Shown here: piece after piece, positions 15,213 through 24,418 of the stretch
Layout: each line of letters starts with the position of its first letter
How positions within the stretch are numbered: position 1 is the stretch's first letter
From: an uncultured Bacilli bacterium
GTDB lineage: Bacteria; Bacillota_I; Bacilli_A; RF39; UBA660
Direction of reading: 5' to 3'
Assembly (NCBI GenBank): GCA_944358125.1
Contig: CALVQM010000004.1
Coordinates: 1-37,645, forward strand
Length of the DNA: 37,645 bases
Notes under the pieces: model-generated
Database searches by the model: none
Told to the model about the DNA's origin: nothing
The model's input: the letters and a program-made list of their open reading frames with translations, nothing else
Made by a program: the position numbers and the translations under genes

Positions 15213-16099
15213 TTAAGTGATTTTACTTACTTTCTTCATTAAAGTTTTACACATATCACAATCACTGATTAAAGTAACAGAAAATGTTTTATAACCAATT
15301 CGGTTAATACTGGCTCCACAATGATACACAGTATTGTTATCAAGTATAAAATAGCGATCATGAAATGTATTATCATATTTTACATTTAAATTATGATACT
15401 GTTTGTTATACTTTTCTAAGTCTTGTTTTGTTAATAAATTGTTTGGTTTAGTTATAATGATTACTTTGAGATTTAATCTTTTTATTATATCAAGTAGTGT
15501 ATTATCGGCATAAGAATAATAATAATTAGCTCTTTTTTTGGCACTTTTAAAAATATCTAATACCTTAGAATAAGCATCATAAATTTGACCGTCAAAATAA
15601 ATTTCACTGTCTTTTCTTTTTTCTTCAAGTTTTTGAAATGATTCTTCTAAAACTTGTATTTTATTATGATCTTCTAATACTAAATTGTTAATATATTTTT
15701 GTTCTATTAAATTAGCTCCAATGTATTTACGCATAGCAACAAAAGCATCCATTATCTTAATACTTACTTCTTTAGCTGCGGAAGTTCTAAGTATTGTTGC
15801 TAGCATAGCTACACCTTGCTCAGTAAACGCATATGGTAAATATTTAATATTGTGGCCTTGTCCTTTCAAGGTTTCAAGTTGAAACCTTGAAAGGCTACTC
15901 ACTTCATCCATTGTTAATTGAAACATAAATCTTTCTGGAAATCTATTAATGTGTCTTTTACTGCCAAATTAATAGTTTTTGTTCCATTAGCACATTTATA
16001 AAGTCTTGCTAAATCACTATCAAGCATTATTTGTTTACCACGTATTTCATAAATCAAATTTTCAATTTTTTCTTCATTTTTAAAAACAATATCATTCAT
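15213..16099 (-). pseudogene. ORF6N-domain protein with PLD-like C-terminus, frameshifted
   Basis: Two frames together make one gene. The first (16099-15914) gives MNDIVFKNEEKIENLIYEIR...GTKTINLAVK, the start of an ORF6N/KilA-N-type DNA-binding domain. The second carries its continuation RHINRFPERFMFQLT..., then LPYAFTEQGVAML, and a C-terminal domain with HDRYFILD and CGASIN, resembling the phospholipase-D-like end of such proteins. One missing A in the AAAA run at 15956-15959 breaks the frame after AVK. Restored length would be about 295 residues. Genes of this kind often belong to mobile elements. The second frame could be expressed from the ATG at 15926, giving 237 residues without the DNA-binding start. 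Confidence 0.78.
15862..15894. repeat. 33-bp near-perfect palindrome inside the ORF6N gene
   Basis: Sixteen-base arms CCTTTCAAGGTTTCAA and its exact complement flank one G. It lies within coding sequence (residues around SLSRFQLETLKGQ) and would form a long cruciform or RNA hairpin. Confidence 0.85.
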
Positions 16100-16127
16100 A
16101 TTCTACCCCACTGATTTTCTTACTTTA

Positions 16128-16157
16128 AGTATATCAAAGTATACTATTGTTTGCCAA
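16128..16157 (-). promoter_or_regulatory. ORF6N gene promoter with small palindrome
   Basis: TTGGCA (16152-16157), 18 bp, TATACT (16128-16133) on the minus strand. AGTATA-TCAAAG-TATACT (16128-16145) is a perfect 6-base-arm inverted repeat covering the -10, a likely regulator site. Confidence 0.55.
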
Positions 16158-16174
16158 TCTTTTTTGATGCTTTT

Positions 16175-17782
16175 TTATTTTTTATTTTCTATACTTGCTT
16201 TGATAAAAGAATCAAATAAGGGATGAGGTCTAGTTGGTCTACTTTTAAATTCAGGATGGAATTGGCATGCGATAAAATGAGGATGATCTTTTAATTCAAT
16301 TATTTCTACTAAATTACTTTCTGGATTTATTCCTGAGAAAATCATACCTTTACTGGCAAGTAGTTCTTTGTAATTATTATTAAACTCATAACGATGACGA
16401 TGACGTTCTAGTATTTCTTCAGTTTTGTAGTCTTCATAAGCTAGAGTTCCCTTAGTAATTTTACATTTATAGTTACCAAGTCTTAAGGTTCCTCCTTTAT
16501 TAATAATGGCTTTTTGATCTGCCATTAAATCAATAACCGGATTAACACATAATTCATCAAATTCTCTGGATGAAGCATCTGGTAAAGCACAAATATGACG
16601 AGCAAATTCTATGACAGCAATCTGCATTCCTAGGCAAATACCTAAATAAGGAATTTTGTTTGCTCTCGCATATTCACAAGCATTAATCATGCCTTCAATA
16701 CCACGAGAACCAAAGCCGCCCGGTACTATTATTCCTCTAGAATTTTTAAAGACTTCTTTTAAGTTACAATTTTTATTTTCTAACTCCTCACTATTTACCC
16801 ATTTAATTTTTATTTTGGTATGATATTTATATCCTGCTGCTTTTAGGGCTTCTTTAACAGATAGATAAGCATCTTCTAATTCGACATATTTTCCTACTAA
16901 AGCAATTTCTATTTCGTCTTTTAAAGACTCTGTTGCTTTAATTAAGTTCTCCCAATGTTCAAGATTACTTTTACCTGATGGTAAACTAAATTGATTCAAT
17001 ATAATATCTTCAATATGTTGTTTATGGAAATTGATTGGTATCTGATAAATGTTACCAACATCTTTTGCTTCAATAATGTTTTCTACTGGAATACTTCCAA
17101 ATAAAGATATTTTCTTTTTAACCGGATCACCTAAATCAAGTGGTGCACGCGTTACAATAATATCTGGCTGTATTCCTAGTCTTCTTAGTTCAATGATACT
17201 ATTTTGGGTTGGTTTCGTTTTTAGTTCATTGGAACCAAATAAATATGGCACTAAAGTAGTATGAACAAATAGTGAGTTTTCACGTCCTGTTTCTAGTCTG
17301 AATTGACGAAGAGATTCCATCATTACAGCTGATTCAATATCACCAACTGTACCACCAATTTCGGTAATTACTATATCAGCACCACTACTGGCTGCTGCCT
17401 CATATATTTTATTTTTTATTTCATTAGAAACATGAGGTACTATTTGAACAGTTGAACCTAAAAAGTCGCCAACTCGCTCCTTTTCTATAACACTAGAATA
17501 AATTTTACCATTGGTTATGTTTGATGTATAATTTAGTTCTTCATCAATAAATCTTTCATAATGACCTAAATCTAGATCTGTTTCACATCCATCAAATGTT
17601 ACAAATACTTCTCCATGTTGGATTGGTGACATTGTTCCGGGATCCACATTCATATAAGGGTCAAACTTTTGCATAAATACTTTATAACCTTTTGATTTAA
17701 GTAACAAGGCTATACTAGATGCTGTAATCCCTTTTCCTAGTCCTGAACAAACTCCTCCTGTTACAAATACATATTTTGCCAT
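16175..17782 (-). CDS. pyrG: CTP synthase
   Basis: A 535-residue enzyme that makes CTP from UTP, ATP and glutamine. The synthetase domain starts [19 protein letters not shown] and includes [16 protein letters not shown] and [12 protein letters not shown]; the C-terminal class-I glutaminase has the nucleophile Cys in YLGICLGMQ and the His/Glu pair in [11 protein letters not shown]. Two places where many homologues have V and A carry Cys (GGVCSG, DGCETD). The ATG at 17782, eight bases after AGAGGTG, is the right start rather than 17791. A 5' hairpin with a U run lies in the leader, as expected for attenuation by pyrimidine level. Confidence 0.97.
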   Translation of the reverse strand: MAKYVFVTGGVCSGLGKGITASSIALLLKSKGYKVFMQKFDPYMNVDPGTMSPIQHGEVFVTFDGCETDLDLGHYERFIDEELNYTSNITNGKIYSSVIEKERVGDFLGSTVQIVPHVSNEIKNKIYEAAASSGADIVITEIGGTVGDIESAVMMESLRQFRLETGRENSLFVHTTLVPYLFGSNELKTKPTQNSIIELRRLGIQPDIIVTRAPLDLGDPVKKKISLFGSIPVENIIEAKDVGNIYQIPINFHKQHIEDIILNQFSLPSGKSNLEHWENLIKATESLKDEIEIALVGKYVELEDAYLSVKEALKAAGYKYHTKIKIKWVNSEELENKNCNLKEVFKNSRGIIVPGGFGSRGIEGMINACEYARANKIPYLGICLGMQIAVIEFARHICALPDASSREFDELCVNPVIDLMADQKAIINKGGTLRLGNYKCKITKGTLAYEDYKTEEILERHRHRYEFNNNYKELLASKGMIFSGINPESNLVEIIELKDHPHFIACQFHPEFKSRPTRPHPLFDSFIKASIENKK

Positions 17783-17804
17783 AAAAAACACCTCTTTCTA
17801 AAAA

Positions 17805-17872
17805 ACAAAAAAAGCCCTTGGGAGAAACCTTAGGCTCTTTTAAATTATAACACAATATTTTTTAGCACTCAA
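17805..17872 (-). promoter_or_regulatory. pyrG promoter and leader hairpin (attenuator-like)
   Basis: TTGAGT (17867-17872), 17 bp, TATAAT (17844-17849) on the minus strand. The predicted start at about 17837 is immediately followed by a hairpin AGCC..AGG / CC..GGGCT (17813-17836, with a small internal loop) and seven U. A terminator at the very 5' end of the message recalls the Bacillus pyrG attenuator, which works by adding extra G residues at the start. Here the first bases would read GAGCC, not GGG, so the mechanism may differ. The CU-rich loop (TTTCTCCC) is present. Confidence 0.7.
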
Positions 17873-17936
17873 TTTGTTTTCTTCTTTTTTACATAAATAC
17901 TTAAAATTATATTAAACTAATAAAAAGGTGATATTC

Positions 17937-18449
17937 ATGGATAAAGATGATTTAAAACTTAAAGTATGGAAAACTTGTAGTATTATTGTAATCTTTTTAC
18001 TTTCTTTTTTGGTACGGAATATGTATTACTGGTTTCCATCATTTATTACTTCTTTACTATTTCCAATAAATGATAGTATATGGCAGTTTAATAAAGTGAT
18101 TATACTTTCCTTTTTAATTTGGTCTGTGTTTGAAAAAGTTACCATACGAAAAAAGCATGACATTAATACATGTACAAGCGGCTTAATTGCTGCGCTTACT
18201 TGTGCAGGTTTATTCATGCTTATTTACTCTCCTATTTATTTTTATTTTTTAAATAGTGAACATAATATGTTATTAATGCTAATCATTTATTTTGTTTGTA
18301 TTGTTCTTAGTGTACTAATTAATTATCAATTACTTAAAAGAAAATATAATTCTGAATTAGAAAAGAAAATTATTTTGGCTTGGTTACTGGTTGTGGTAAT
18401 AAATGCTATACTTACTTATTACCACCCTAATTTAGCTTTGTTTTTTTGA
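17937..18449 (+). CDS. Small multi-pass membrane protein, DUF6512-like (copy 2)
   Basis: A 170-residue membrane protein with about five hydrophobic helices, a paralogue of the one at 12815: same length, same YYWFPSFITSLLFPINDSI and final TYYHPNLALFF patterns. AAAAAGGTG lies six bases before the ATG at 17937; the GTG at 17928 belongs to that ribosome site. The stop is TGA, showing standard use of this codon. It ends convergently, overlapping ogt by 18 bp. Function unknown. Confidence 0.8.
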   Translation: MDKDDLKLKVWKTCSIIVIFLLSFLVRNMYYWFPSFITSLLFPINDSIWQFNKVIILSFLIWSVFEKVTIRKKHDINTCTSGLIAALTCAGLFMLIYSPIYFYFLNSEHNMLLMLIIYFVCIVLSVLINYQLLKRKYNSELEKKIILAWLLVVVINAILTYYHPNLALFF

Positions 18450-18947
18450 TGTTTCTTTTTCAAGTTTTAATAAATACAATTTTTTATCTAGCCCTCCGGC
18501 ATATCCTGTTAAATTACCACTTGTTCCTATTACTCTATGACAAGGAATAATAATGGATATCGGATTATGACCTACTGCACCACCTATAGCTTGGGCTGAC
18601 ATACTTTTAAGCCCTTTTTCTTTGGCTATTTTCTCTGCTATTACTTTGTAAGTTATCGTACTTCCATAAGGAATTTCACAAAGGATTTTCCAAACTTCTT
18701 TTCTAAAATTTGAACCGATAGGATTTATTGCTAACTCTTTTATATTAGGTCTTTCTCCCTTAAAATAACTATCTAACCAGTTCTTGGTTTTTATCAATAT
18801 TTCTTCATCATTTTTTTCTTTTATTTCTTCTTTTATAGAACCTAAATAATATTTTTGCCCTTCAAACCATAGGCCAATTAATTCATTGTTTTTACTTGCA
18901 AGTAGAATGTCTCCTAGAGGAGAAGGATAATGACTTATGTAAATCAT
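18432..18947 (-). CDS. ogt: Methylated-DNA--protein-cysteine methyltransferase
   Basis: About 171 residues. It repairs O6-alkylguanine by moving the alkyl group to its own cysteine, in the motif IIPCHRVIG. The helix-turn-helix segment SMSAQAIGGAVGHNP and the later GYAGGLDKKLYLLKLE are both standard. The N-terminal domain begins YISHYPSPLGDILLA. The ATG at 18947 matches the family start; the track to 18962 uses a GTG within the AAAGGTGG ribosome site, although the spacing of 11 is longer than usual. Probably the last gene of a leftward run with the DUF2207 and methyltransferase genes. Confidence 0.93.
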   Translation of the reverse strand: MIYISHYPSPLGDILLASKNNELIGLWFEGQKYYLGSIKEEIKEKNDEEILIKTKNWLDSYFKGERPNIKELAINPIGSNFRKEVWKILCEIPYGSTITYKVIAEKIAKEKGLKSMSAQAIGGAVGHNPISIIIPCHRVIGTSGNLTGYAGGLDKKLYLLKLEKETSKKQS

Positions 18948-18980
18948 ATCAGAAACGACCACCTTTATTGATACCCTAAT

Positions 18981-21368
18981 TTAAAATCTACCACCGCCGC
19001 CTCCGCCTCCGCCGAAGCCGCCACCGGAAGAGAATCCTCCTCCACCTCCAGAACCACTTGACCAGTTAGAACTACCTCCAGAACTATTGTAAGCTCTAGC
19101 ACTATGAATTGATGAAGATACTGCATGATTGATTATACTTAAATGTGTAAATGTTATAGGATCAAAACTGAAGGTATAATCAACATTCATATTTTCTAGT
19201 TTTATTTTCATTGTTTTTGATAGTTTATCAGCACAACCTAAAACAACTGCATAGACTAAGTATTTTTCCCAAAGAATAATTTCTGGTAAAGATTTTTCAT
19301 CCATAGAGCCAAAATCTTTTAGAAATCGTTTAAAAGATTCCCATTTTTTATATGCTAATGCTCCTTTTTCCGTTCTTTTTTTAGCAATTACAGTATAAAT
19401 CAAGAGAATAATGGCAACTATTATAACAATTAAATAAATTAAAAATGCATCGTTAATAAAATGATTATAAACAAATAAGTGGATTATTCCTATTATAGAG
19501 TAAATAATTGTTAATATTGCAAATATTCTACTATATTTTTTAATACGATAAAATTTACTTTTAACTTCCTTTAATTTGTAAGAAAGTGTCTTTCGGTTCC
19601 AGATAAGAAGAATTACAAGAGCAATTATAAAGGCAAAAAATCCTAAACTAGCTGCAATGAAAAGAATTATTAGTGTAACTATTCCTTTCCATGTTTCTTT
19701 TTTCTCACTGGAGCTTTCTACTTTTGGTTTATCTTCTTCATATAATCTTTCACCTAAAGCAGTATTCAACATTATTTTGTTTACTTTCTTCCAGTCTTTG
19801 TAAAAACTAGTTGTTGTTTTGGCAGTCTTTTTTAAATCTTTTAACCCAATTTTTTCTTTACTTCTAAATATCAAATTTATTAAGGCTTTTTCTAATTCAT
19901 TTGTGTGATCTAGTTCTAGTCCGTTTTTTTCTAAAAGGATATCTTTTTTGTCTTTGTCTTCTGTAGCTTTTATTTTCTTCTCGTAAATTAAATAGAGAAT
20001 TTCAGCAGAAATAGATTCTTCTGTTATCTTCTTTTTCATTAAATATTCAACTGTCGATGGTGAAAAATTATCTGGGAAATCACGCATATATTTATGAGGA
20101 AAATCTACTTCATATTCTTTATCACATTTATAATAAATATAAATCCCTGTTCCTATTAGGCATGCAATTACAATACCAGCAATAATTGTCGCTGTTTTAT
20201 TGTAGTTTTCTTCCTTTTCGATAATTTCTTGTTTAACAGGAACAAGCTTTGCTAATAATTCACTTTTTAACTCTTCATTTTCCAATAGCACTACTGATTC
20301 CATTGCCGCGTCATACCAATAATAATCACGTGTTTCTAAGGCTATTTCAACATCTTCTTTCGCTGTTTTCTCTTCAGTTTCTACAACAAGAATATGTAAT
20401 TCTTCTAATTTAGTTTGTAGATCCTCTAATATCGTTTCATCTGTTACTAATGATACATAATATGAGGCATTATTGTAACAGACCCTAGTTGGATAACGAT
20501 TACAATAATCTAATTCCGCGTATGCTTGCTCTTGATTTTGATATTCTGTTTGCTCTCGCTCATAATTGGCTTGATTTGCTAAATCTTCTTCGTAGTTTAG
20601 TATTTTAGTTAAAGCATCGACTCCAGTTGTTTTGGTAGAATTTGGAATAACAGATTTGTCAAAGACTGCTCGAATATCTACTGGTTCATAACTATACACG
20701 TTTGTTACTTCGGCCGTTAATACTTGATTTGAAGCTTTGTTTATTACACCATTTAAGGGCCCATGAGCCCATACACGAAATTCCGTTTCATTTCCTGGAA
20801 AAGTTACAGTTATTCTTAAAGTTCCGATCGATTCACGAAGAGAATCGCCAATGGCATTCCAGTAAAGCTCAGCAACATCATTATGAACAATGGCCATATT
20901 TTTTAATGTATATTTGATATAAAATGCTTCCTTTTTATTATCTGGTAAATAAATTTGATAAGACTCTCCATTGCTAGATGTATCAACTGTATAAACACCA
21001 TAATCTCCTTTATCTGCATTGCTAACCTCTTCAAACAATGTACCAGAAATATTATCAAAATTAAAGTTTTCATCTATGGGTAAAGCTCTAATTTCTATTA
21101 GTTCTATCCCACTTCCATTATGAAGTTTACTTCCACCATAATAATCTAATTCAGGGTGAAAATCATATAAATCATCATTACTATATAGTATTTCTCGCTC
21201 CATGCCATTAAATTCACCATTTAAATAGAAATATTCTTCAACTGTTAAATCGCCATTTTCTTCTACAGTTGCATTAATATAAAACTTTTCGATTCCTGAT
21301 TCTGCATAAACTGTCATAGGAATAAATAATAATAAACTAAAAATTATACTTTTTATTATTTTTTTCAT
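18981..21368 (-). CDS. DUF2207-domain membrane protein with glycine-rich tail
   Basis: A 795-residue protein with a signal peptide (about 1-22, ending TVYA), an extracellular DUF2207 domain (about 25-260, beginning GIEKFYINATVEENGDLTVEE), and an extracellular helical insertion with a likely disulfide pair (CNRYPTRVC). A membrane helix at about 395-415, a cytosolic winged-helix-like part (PSTVEYLMKKKITEESISAEIL), four more membrane segments and a Ser/Gly tail (GGGGGFSSGGGFGGG) follow. DUF2207 proteins are widespread in Firmicutes and of unknown function. AAAGGTGAG precedes the ATG at 21368. The glycine tail makes a small GC-rich island (18985-19075). Confidence 0.9.
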   Translation of the reverse strand: MKKIIKSIIFSLLLFIPMTVYAESGIEKFYINATVEENGDLTVEEYFYLNGEFNGMEREILYSNDDLYDFHPELDYYGGSKLHNGSGIELIEIRALPIDENFNFDNISGTLFEEVSNADKGDYGVYTVDTSSNGESYQIYLPDNKKEAFYIKYTLKNMAIVHNDVAELYWNAIGDSLRESIGTLRITVTFPGNETEFRVWAHGPLNGVINKASNQVLTAEVTNVYSYEPVDIRAVFDKSVIPNSTKTTGVDALTKILNYEEDLANQANYEREQTEYQNQEQAYAELDYCNRYPTRVCYNNASYYVSLVTDETILEDLQTKLEELHILVVETEEKTAKEDVEIALETRDYYWYDAAMESVVLLENEELKSELLAKLVPVKQEIIEKEENYNKTATIIAGIVIACLIGTGIYIYYKCDKEYEVDFPHKYMRDFPDNFSPSTVEYLMKKKITEESISAEILYLIYEKKIKATEDKDKKDILLEKNGLELDHTNELEKALINLIFRSKEKIGLKDLKKTAKTTTSFYKDWKKVNKIMLNTALGERLYEEDKPKVESSSEKKETWKGIVTLIILFIAASLGFFAFIIALVILLIWNRKTLSYKLKEVKSKFYRIKKYSRIFAILTIIYSIIGIIHLFVYNHFINDAFLIYLIVIIVAIILLIYTVIAKKRTEKGALAYKKWESFKRFLKDFGSMDEKSLPEIILWEKYLVYAVVLGCADKLSKTMKIKLENMNVDYTFSFDPITFTHLSIINHAVSSSIHSARAYNSSGGSSNWSSGSGGGGGFSSGGGFGGGGGGGGRF

Positions 21369-21380
21369 CTTTCTCACCTT

Positions 21381-22589
21381 TTATTTTTTCTTTAAAACGC
21401 AAAAACTTTCTACATGATATGTGTAGCTAAACATATCCATGATTTTAAAATCACAAACTTCATAAATACTTTCAAATTCTTTTAAGTCTCTCATTAAAGT
21501 ATTTGGGTCGCACGATATATAAATAATTTTAGAAGGAGTATGTTTTAAAATAAATTCTTTTGTTTTTTTATCTAGTCCTTTTCTTGGAGGATCAACAATT
21601 AATGTATCAAAGTTAAAGTTTATTTTATCAATGGTTTTAGATACATCACCAAGCATAAACTTAATGTTATTTACTTGATTTAATTTGGCATTGGTTATGC
21701 CATTTAAAACAGCATTTTTAATAATTTCCATACTATAGACTTCTTTAGATTTAGAAGCAGCAATGATACCTAATGTTCCAACTCCACTATATAAATCTAA
21801 AGCTATACTATCTTTATCGATATTATTCTTTATTAAATCAAATAATTCACTCGTTATACACTCATTTACTTGAAAGAATGAATCAAATGATACTTTAAAT
21901 AGTTTACCATTAATTCGCTCATAAAAGAAATTTTCACCATATATCGTAATATTGTTATAAATAATACCTACTAGTTTTACTTTTTCTTTTAATTTAGCTA
22001 ATTCAATGTTATATTCCTTTTCATTTGTCTCAATTATAATTAATATTTCATCATTGTAATTAGAACGAATTGTTAGTTTGGCATTTTCTAAATTTAATAA
22101 TTTGTAATTTTTAATTACTTCATTAATAGAATGTTTAGCAATCATACATTCTTTTATTTCTATTAATTTATGACTACTTTCTTCATAATAGCCTAAATGT
22201 CCATTTTCTATTTTCAAACTTACTTTGTTGCGGTAATAATAAGGATTGTCATTTTTTATAATTTCTATTTCTTTGTTATAATTTATCTTATTTTTCTTTA
22301 ATAATTCTTTTATTTTGCTTTGTTTAAATGTTAAAGTATTTTCATAACTTAAATGAAGTAAATTACAACCTCCACAGACTTCAAAGTATGGACATTTGCT
22401 TTCTAATCTATCCTTACTTAATTTTAAATATTTTACTACTTTTGCTTCACTAAAATTTTTCTTATCATTTATTATTTTTATTTCTACTACTTCTTCTGGT
22501 AAAGCATTTTCTATAAAAACAACTTTATTGTTAATGTGAGCTATACCTCTTCCAAAATCATCTAATCTTTCAATTAATACTTTAGGCAT
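21381..22589 (-). CDS. rlmD: 23S rRNA (uracil-5-)-methyltransferase, RlmD/RlmCD type
   Basis: A 402-residue SAM-dependent enzyme of the RumA/TrmA group, making m5U in 23S rRNA. An N-terminal TRAM domain (about 1-55) precedes a [4Fe-4S] cysteine set CPYFEVCGGC with a further Cys before the catalytic domain. SAM motif LDLYSGVGTLGI, the DPPRKGLD motif and the catalytic Cys in YISCDPNT follow. The ATG at 22589 has TTGGAGTGAT upstream. It reads into the DUF2207 gene 12 bp away. In Bacillus one enzyme (RlmCD) modifies both U747 and U1939; which site is used here is not determined. Confidence 0.93.
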   Translation of the reverse strand: MPKVLIERLDDFGRGIAHINNKVVFIENALPEEVVEIKIINDKKNFSEAKVVKYLKLSKDRLESKCPYFEVCGGCNLLHLSYENTLTFKQSKIKELLKKNKINYNKEIEIIKNDNPYYYRNKVSLKIENGHLGYYEESSHKLIEIKECMIAKHSINEVIKNYKLLNLENAKLTIRSNYNDEILIIIETNEKEYNIELAKLKEKVKLVGIIYNNITIYGENFFYERINGKLFKVSFDSFFQVNECITSELFDLIKNNIDKDSIALDLYSGVGTLGIIAASKSKEVYSMEIIKNAVLNGITNAKLNQVNNIKFMLGDVSKTIDKINFNFDTLIVDPPRKGLDKKTKEFILKHTPSKIIYISCDPNTLMRDLKEFESIYEVCDFKIMDMFSYTYHVESFCVLKKK

Positions 22590-22641
22590 ATTTATCACTC
22601 CAACAATATTCTACCATGAATACCCATATTTTTAAATAAAG

Positions 22642-22669
22642 AAAAAGCTTGATTTTACCTTCAAGCTTC
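22642..22669 (-). terminator. Terminator of the transglutaminase-like gene
   Basis: On the minus strand AAGCTTGA / TCAAGCTT, loop of 8, then UUUUUC. It contains the TGA stop of the gene ending at 22661. Confidence 0.85.
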
Positions 22670-24286
22670 ATTTTCAGTAGTATTTGTTGATGTTGGTTCT
22701 TTTACTGTTCCATGAACACCATATAGTACGTAGCGACTATTACTTATTTTTATTTTAATATCATAATTTATTTGACCAGCTTCATCAAAAGTAAAAGTTA
22801 CTGTTTTACTAGATCCATCATAAGATTCACTTGATATTACTTGATCATTTTTTAGTATTTCTAATGTGTAATTTTGAGATAGTGATGCTTTAAAATTAAT
22901 GGTAACTGTATCACCTATATTAAACCAAGCTGAATTGTAAGCACTATAACTACCATTACTTGATAAAGTCTTAGTTCCCGTTGATGCGCCGCTTATATTA
23001 AAATCAACGGTAAAATGGTGAATTTGATTTGGGTTTTCTTTAAAATATTTAAAACTATTCACATGAGTCGATAATGTATAATGATAAATTGGAAGCTCTG
23101 AATCCGTTTTGCCAAAATAATCATAGCTTGTTCCTTTACTATCTTCAATTTGAGGGTCAAATATATAATATGTTCCCCCTGCTTTAATCGTGACCCATGC
23201 ATGTCCAGTCGTTCCACCGCCAACTTTATTTACAGAACCACCAACAACATAAGCATTAAAGCCGATTCGTCTTGCTAAAATCATAAATAGAGCTGCATAA
23301 TTATCACATACACCATAACCGGTATGAAGTGAATAATAAGATCTTAATACTTGATAAGCATCCCATTCATAATAACTATAAGTCTCTTTTAAACCTAAAA
23401 GATCAGAAATATTTATGGGAACTTGGCCATAACTTAGTTTATTTTTGACATAATTATAAATAGCTTGTAATAATTCATAATTTGACATGCCACTATTGGT
23501 AACACTTGAGATAATACTTGTTATTTCATTATCTAAATCGGGATATCTAGTTGTAAGTGGAGATAGGGATACACTATTAATGACGGATTTAAAATTAGAA
23601 TTTGTGCTATTGGAATTATTCGTATTATTATTTGATGTTTTGTTATCGTTTTTATTATTGGGATTATTTGTTTCTTGTTTGGTATCATCATCATTTTCAT
23701 TTTTTTCTATTTTTTCTACAACATGAACAATTAAACTAGCTGTACCAATATTATTATTAGAGTCAATAAGAGTATAAGTAACTGTATAATCCCCTATTTC
23801 TTTTGTATTTACTTTACTTTCTATTTCTACATCGTTAATTGTTAAATCATTATAATTATCTGTTACTTCCGTAATGTATGCTTTAGAATCAAAATCGCTG
23901 TTTTTTAAAATTTCTATTTCTTCATTTGATAAAGTAATCACTGGTGATAGTTTGTCTATTACTTCTACTTCATAAGTTTTTTCATAAACTTTTCCTTGAT
24001 AAGTTATCTTTACAGTAATTTCTTGAGTCCCTAAAGTTTCGATATTAGAAATAGAATAGTCTAATTCTTCTTTGTTAAATAAACATTTTTCTTCACAAGT
24101 TACTTCTTCTACAAAAGCACTTAAATCATAAGCATTATAATTTAATTCTGTTACTTCTTTAAAGTGAAAACCATTGAAAGTAAGCTCTTTTTTTATTATA
24201 AAATGAGAAAAAAGAATAAAGATAATTACACTTAAAAAGATTAATCCAATTACACTATAGATTATTATTTTTTTCCTTTTTGACAT
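22661..24286 (-). CDS. Membrane-anchored transglutaminase-like protein with Ig-like domain
   Basis: A 541-residue surface protein. One N-terminal membrane segment (about 5-28) anchors it. Then come a beta domain, a DUF5011-type Ig-like repeat (about 112-190, DKLSPVITL...GDYTVTYTLIDSNNN), and a low-complexity Asn/Thr/Asp linker (about 195-230). The transglutaminase core (about 255-400) has a catalytic triad visible as Cys in GYGVCDNYAALF, His in TTGHAWVTI and Asp in YIFDPQ. A C-terminal beta-rich domain ends it. It may act as a protease or crosslinker on the cell surface; substrate unknown. A TATAAT at about 24312 on the minus strand precedes it, divergent from the ATPase gene. Confidence 0.85.
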   Translation of the reverse strand: MSKRKKIIIYSVIGLIFLSVIIFILFSHFIIKKELTFNGFHFKEVTELNYNAYDLSAFVEEVTCEEKCLFNKEELDYSISNIETLGTQEITVKITYQGKVYEKTYEVEVIDKLSPVITLSNEEIEILKNSDFDSKAYITEVTDNYNDLTINDVEIESKVNTKEIGDYTVTYTLIDSNNNIGTASLIVHVVEKIEKNENDDDTKQETNNPNNKNDNKTSNNNTNNSNSTNSNFKSVINSVSLSPLTTRYPDLDNEITSIISSVTNSGMSNYELLQAIYNYVKNKLSYGQVPINISDLLGLKETYSYYEWDAYQVLRSYYSLHTGYGVCDNYAALFMILARRIGFNAYVVGGSVNKVGGGTTGHAWVTIKAGGTYYIFDPQIEDSKGTSYDYFGKTDSELPIYHYTLSTHVNSFKYFKENPNQIHHFTVDFNISGASTGTKTLSSNGSYSAYNSAWFNIGDTVTINFKASLSQNYTLEILKNDQVISSESYDGSSKTVTFTFDEAGQINYDIKIKISNSRYVLYGVHGTVKEPTSTNTTENEA

Positions 24287-24367
24287 ATAACTTCAAATTT
24301 TCTTTTTTATATTATAGCATATTTCTAAATTATTGTTATTATTTTTTTAGTTAATATTTTAATTTCC

Positions 24368-24396
24368 TTGTTATCCAATCTCTTTTAGTGTATAAT
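24368..24396 (+). promoter_or_regulatory. Promoter of the GspE-type ATPase gene
   Basis: TTGTTA (24368-24373), 17 bp, TATAAT (24391-24396), about 20 bases before the ribosome site AGGTG at 24408-24412. Confidence 0.75.
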
Positions 24397-24418
24397 TATT
24401 TTAGAATAGGTGATGTAT

